Assembly (NCBI GenBank): GCA_964623085.1
Contig: CAZUTO010000006.1
Location: forward strand, 1-64,000
DNA: 64,000 bases
Reading direction: 5' to 3'
Source: CAZUTO01 sp964623085
GTDB taxonomy: Bacteria; Pseudomonadota; Gammaproteobacteria; Pseudomonadales; GM7GCV1
The notes beneath the pieces were generated by a model. It saw only the letters and a list, made by a program, of their open reading frames with translations, had not been told where the DNA came from and did not search any database. This document shows positions 62,011-64,000 of this stretch, one piece after another (positions within the stretch are counted from its first letter, which is position 1; each line of letters begins with the position of its first letter). Both the position numbers and the translations under genes were made by a program.

Positions 62011-62445
62011 ATACTTACTATCGATGTTATTCCATAAAGTATAGGGTTTTTTATAATTATCGAAGAGGTATACAACAACAAATCTCTATCTACTACCAAG
62101 GTTATCTACATCTATTTTTTTAATATCAATCTGTGCATTACATATAGCACTGCGTATGGGTAAGGCTTGAATAGACCGGTATAAAATTTATTGGCAAGAA
62201 GATATCCAACTTCAATTAACTATCTCTGATCAGTTTAAGGAGGGTATTGCTCACATGATTTAGTTTCCGCCAAAGCCTTTATTTCTGTGGCTAAAATTGG
62301 GTTATCCACATTTTTTATGTTCCTTAGTAGTAACAACATCAATACTATTCTTTATCTAATATATAAAATAACTATCTAATTTAGTTAGATTTTTTTTAAA
62401 TCAAAACATATACTGCGCCACCCTTTTAAGTGATTGAATAGCGTT
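62011..62445. other. A+T-rich intergenic region with DnaA boxes before mnmG
   Basis: 435 nt without a gene, much richer in A+T than its neighbours. It has a perfect DnaA box TTATCCACA at 62302-62310 and two one-mismatch candidates: TTATCTACA at 62102-62110, and TAATGCACA read on the minus strand at 62132-62140. A very A+T-rich block lies at about 62338-62412. The pattern recalls the E. coli origin, which lies next to mnmG (gidA). It may be an origin relic, a DnaA-titration or regulatory site, or simply the mnmG promoter region. Confidence 0.4.
62374..62397 (+). terminator. A+T-rich hairpin with T-run upstream of mnmG
   Basis: ATCTAA (62374-62379) and TTAGAT (62385-62390) form a 6-bp stem with a 5-nt loop followed by a run of T. 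It resembles a weak terminator or attenuator, but in so A+T-rich a block it may be incidental. Confidence 0.3.
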
Positions 62446-64000
62446 GTGGCGACCAAGAATTATGATGTGATTGTGATCGGTGGAGGACATGCCGGAACAG
62501 AAGCGGCCCTAGCTTCCGCCCGCATGGGTTGTAATACGCTGCTGTTGACTCACAACATCGACACGCTTGGCCAAATGAGCTGTAACCCCGCTATCGGTGG
62601 CATTGGCAAAAGCCACCTAGTCAAAGAAGTTGATGCCTTGGGTGGCGTCATGGCGCTAGCGGCTGACAAAGCAGGTATTCAATTTCGTGTTCTCAATTCC
62701 CGAAAAGGCCCGGCTGTAAGAGCGACGCGGGCACAGGCGGATCGAGCGCTTTATCGTTCTGCGGTTAAATCCGCTCTAGAGAGCCAAGAAAATCTCGATA
62801 TCTTTCAGCAAGCGGCCGAAGATCTGGTGGTAGAAAACGAGCAGGTTAGGGGGGTTGTCACCCAAATGGGCTTGCGATTTGATGCTCCAGCTGTCGTTTT
62901 ATCGACGGGCACATTTCTTGGTGGAAAAATTCATATTGGTTTAGAAAATAGCTCTGGCGGCAGAGCAGGTGATCCTCCCTCCATCGCCCTTGCTCATAGA
63001 TTACGTGAGTTACCATTTCGCGTGGACCGGTTGAAAACGGGAACGCCACCAAGAATTGATAGACGATCAGTAGACTTTTCGGCTTTGCAAGAGCAGTGGG
63101 GCGATCCCGTTACACCCGTAATGTCATATCTAGGAGAGGCACAAGATCATCCAGAGCAAGTTTGCTGTTGGATTACCCATACCAACGAAACAACCCATGA
63201 ACATATTCGTTCGGGTATGGATCGATCGCCCATGTTTACCGGAGAGATCGAAGGGGTCGGTCCACGCTACTGCCCATCCATTGAAGATAAAGTGGTTCGA
63301 TTTTCTGACAAAACTAGCCATCAGATTTTTATAGAGCCAGAAGGACTAACAACTAATGAGCTCTACCCGAACGGGATATCGACCAGCCTGCCATATGATG
63401 TTCAGGAGGCGCTCGTTCATTCAATCAAGGGTTTTGAAAAGGCGCATATCACTCGGCCGGGCTATGCCATAGAGTATGATTTTTTTGATCCACGCGATTT
63501 GAAAACAAATCTAGAAACCAAGTGCATAAGCGGGCTGTATTTTGCTGGGCAGATTAACGGCACCACTGGTTATGAAGAAGCAGCAGCGCAAGGCCTCTTG
63601 GCAGGAATAAATGCAGGCCTTCAAGTTCAAGGGAAGGAACCTTGGTGCCCCTCTCGGGATCAAGCCTATATCGGTGTTTTGGTCGATGATCTGGTTACCA
63701 TGGGTACCAAGGAACCCTATCGTATGTTTACCAGTCGCGCAGAATACCGCTTGATGCTTCGGGAAGACAATGCAGATATTCGTTTGACTGAACAGGGTCG
63801 CGAACGAGGCCTGGTAGATGATAATCGCTGGAGAGTGTTCCAAGAAAAGATAGAAACCGCAGAGCGAGAAACACAACGCCTAAAAAACAGCTGGGTTCAA
63901 CCAGGTAGTCCTGAAGCCAGAAGACTCAACACTAAAGTCCCTAGCCCGATAACTCGCGAATATAGTTTATTTGAATTGTTGAAGCGGCCAGAACTACGTT
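62446..64000 (+). CDS. mnmG: tRNA uridine-5-carboxymethylaminomethyl modification enzyme MnmG (partial)
   Basis: MnmG (GidA) is the FAD-dependent partner of MnmE in wobble-uridine modification. The visible 518 residues start at a GTG and read YDVIVIGGGHAGTEAALASARMG (FAD-binding fold, about 6-28). SCNPAIGGIGKSHLVKEVDALGG, the LKTGTPPRID motif near residue 203, the YCPSIEDKVVRF stretch and GQINGTTGYEEAAAQGLLAGINAG near residue 367 follow. The frame stays open to the window edge, so the C-terminal domain (about 110 residues) is cut off. No strong ribosome-binding site is seen before the GTG. Confidence 0.95.
   Translation, partial: MATKNYDVIVIGGGHAGTEAALASARMGCNTLLLTHNIDTLGQMSCNPAIGGIGKSHLVKEVDALGGVMALAADKAGIQFRVLNSRKGPAVRATRAQADRALYRSAVKSALESQENLDIFQQAAEDLVVENEQVRGVVTQMGLRFDAPAVVLSTGTFLGGKIHIGLENSSGGRAGDPPSIALAHRLRELPFRVDRLKTGTPPRIDRRSVDFSALQEQWGDPVTPVMSYLGEAQDHPEQVCCWITHTNETTHEHIRSGMDRSPMFTGEIEGVGPRYCPSIEDKVVRFSDKTSHQIFIEPEGLTTNELYPNGISTSLPYDVQEALVHSIKGFEKAHITRPGYAIEYDFFDPRDLKTNLETKCISGLYFAGQINGTTGYEEAAAQGLLAGINAGLQVQGKEPWCPSRDQAYIGVLVDDLVTMGTKEPYRMFTSRAEYRLMLREDNADIRLTEQGRERGLVDDNRWRVFQEKIETAERETQRLKNSWVQPGSPEARRLNTKVPSPITREYSLFELLKRPELR

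Noticed and set aside
1..64000. CRISPR arrays, tRNA or rRNA genes, transposases, integrases
   Set aside because: Looked for repeats with regular spacing, tRNA T-loop patterns and mobile-element genes; none was found by reading.

Overview
The window is a stretch of chromosome from a gammaproteobacterium of roughly even base composition. Gene order and protein sequences fit the Pseudomonadales/Cellvibrionales side of the class, probably a marine aerobe. The main support is a gene order of the Pseudomonas origin-region type: tsaC-hemF-aroE, dprA-LysM gene-def-fmt-rsmB-trkA, glyQS-plsC, gyrB-recF-dnaN-dnaA, rpmH-rnpA-yidD-yidC-mnmE-mnmG. It also has a Pseudomonas-like cytochrome oxidase block and the polA/engB/cytochrome c4/dsbA neighbourhood. 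No tRNA, rRNA, insertion sequence, prophage or CRISPR array was seen.

Layout. 1-3.7 kb: gmk, rpoZ, spoT, ridA (ppGpp and nucleotide metabolism). 3.8-8.3 kb, minus strand: a dicarboxylate symporter, sulfate activation (cysC-sat) and alanine racemase. 8.5-12.3 kb: a membrane-anchored PDZ protein, a 100-N scaffold gap, and a scoA-scoB-thiolase operon for acetoacetate use. 12.3-20 kb: argS, a DsbA-like lipoprotein, cytochrome c4, engB, a small cytochrome c and polA, with a candidate sigma-E-type small RNA between engB and the small cytochrome. 20.2-24.4 kb: a two-gene operon whose second gene fuses a FimV-like periplasmic half to a degenerate GGDEF-EAL (FimX-like) cytoplasmic half. 24.4-33.3 kb: a caa3-type cytochrome c oxidase locus (coxBA-ctaG-coxC, then SURF1, a thioredoxin-like membrane protein, ctaA, ctaB, SCO). 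33.6-40.5 kb: a DUF481 porin-like protein, a zinc ribbon, gamma-carbonic anhydrase, purE-tsaC-hemF-aroE, dprA and a LysM protein. 40.6-51.1 kb: def-fmt-rsmB-trkA-trkH, a lipid A acyltransferase, glyQS and plsC. 51.2-64 kb: the replication-origin region.

The origin region is coherent. gyrB-recF-dnaN-dnaA read leftward and rpmH-rnpA-yidD-yidC-mnmE-mnmG read rightward from a 0.54-kb intergenic region. That region holds DnaA boxes, an A+T-rich stretch and opposed promoters. Two perfect 16-bp parS palindromes lie inside recF. A second A+T-rich intergenic region with DnaA boxes precedes mnmG, which runs off the right edge.

The most notable observations are four. (1) The FimV/FimX-like fusion. (2) The small RNA in the polA-engB neighbourhood (site of ErsA in Pseudomonas, Spot 42 in E. 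coli), with a near-consensus sigma-E promoter and a loop complementary to the dnaA ribosome-binding site. (3) The paired parS sites in recF. (4) The scaffold gap flanked by identical 55-nt ends, which looks like an assembly artefact. All assignments come from reading the sequence; none was tested by database search.
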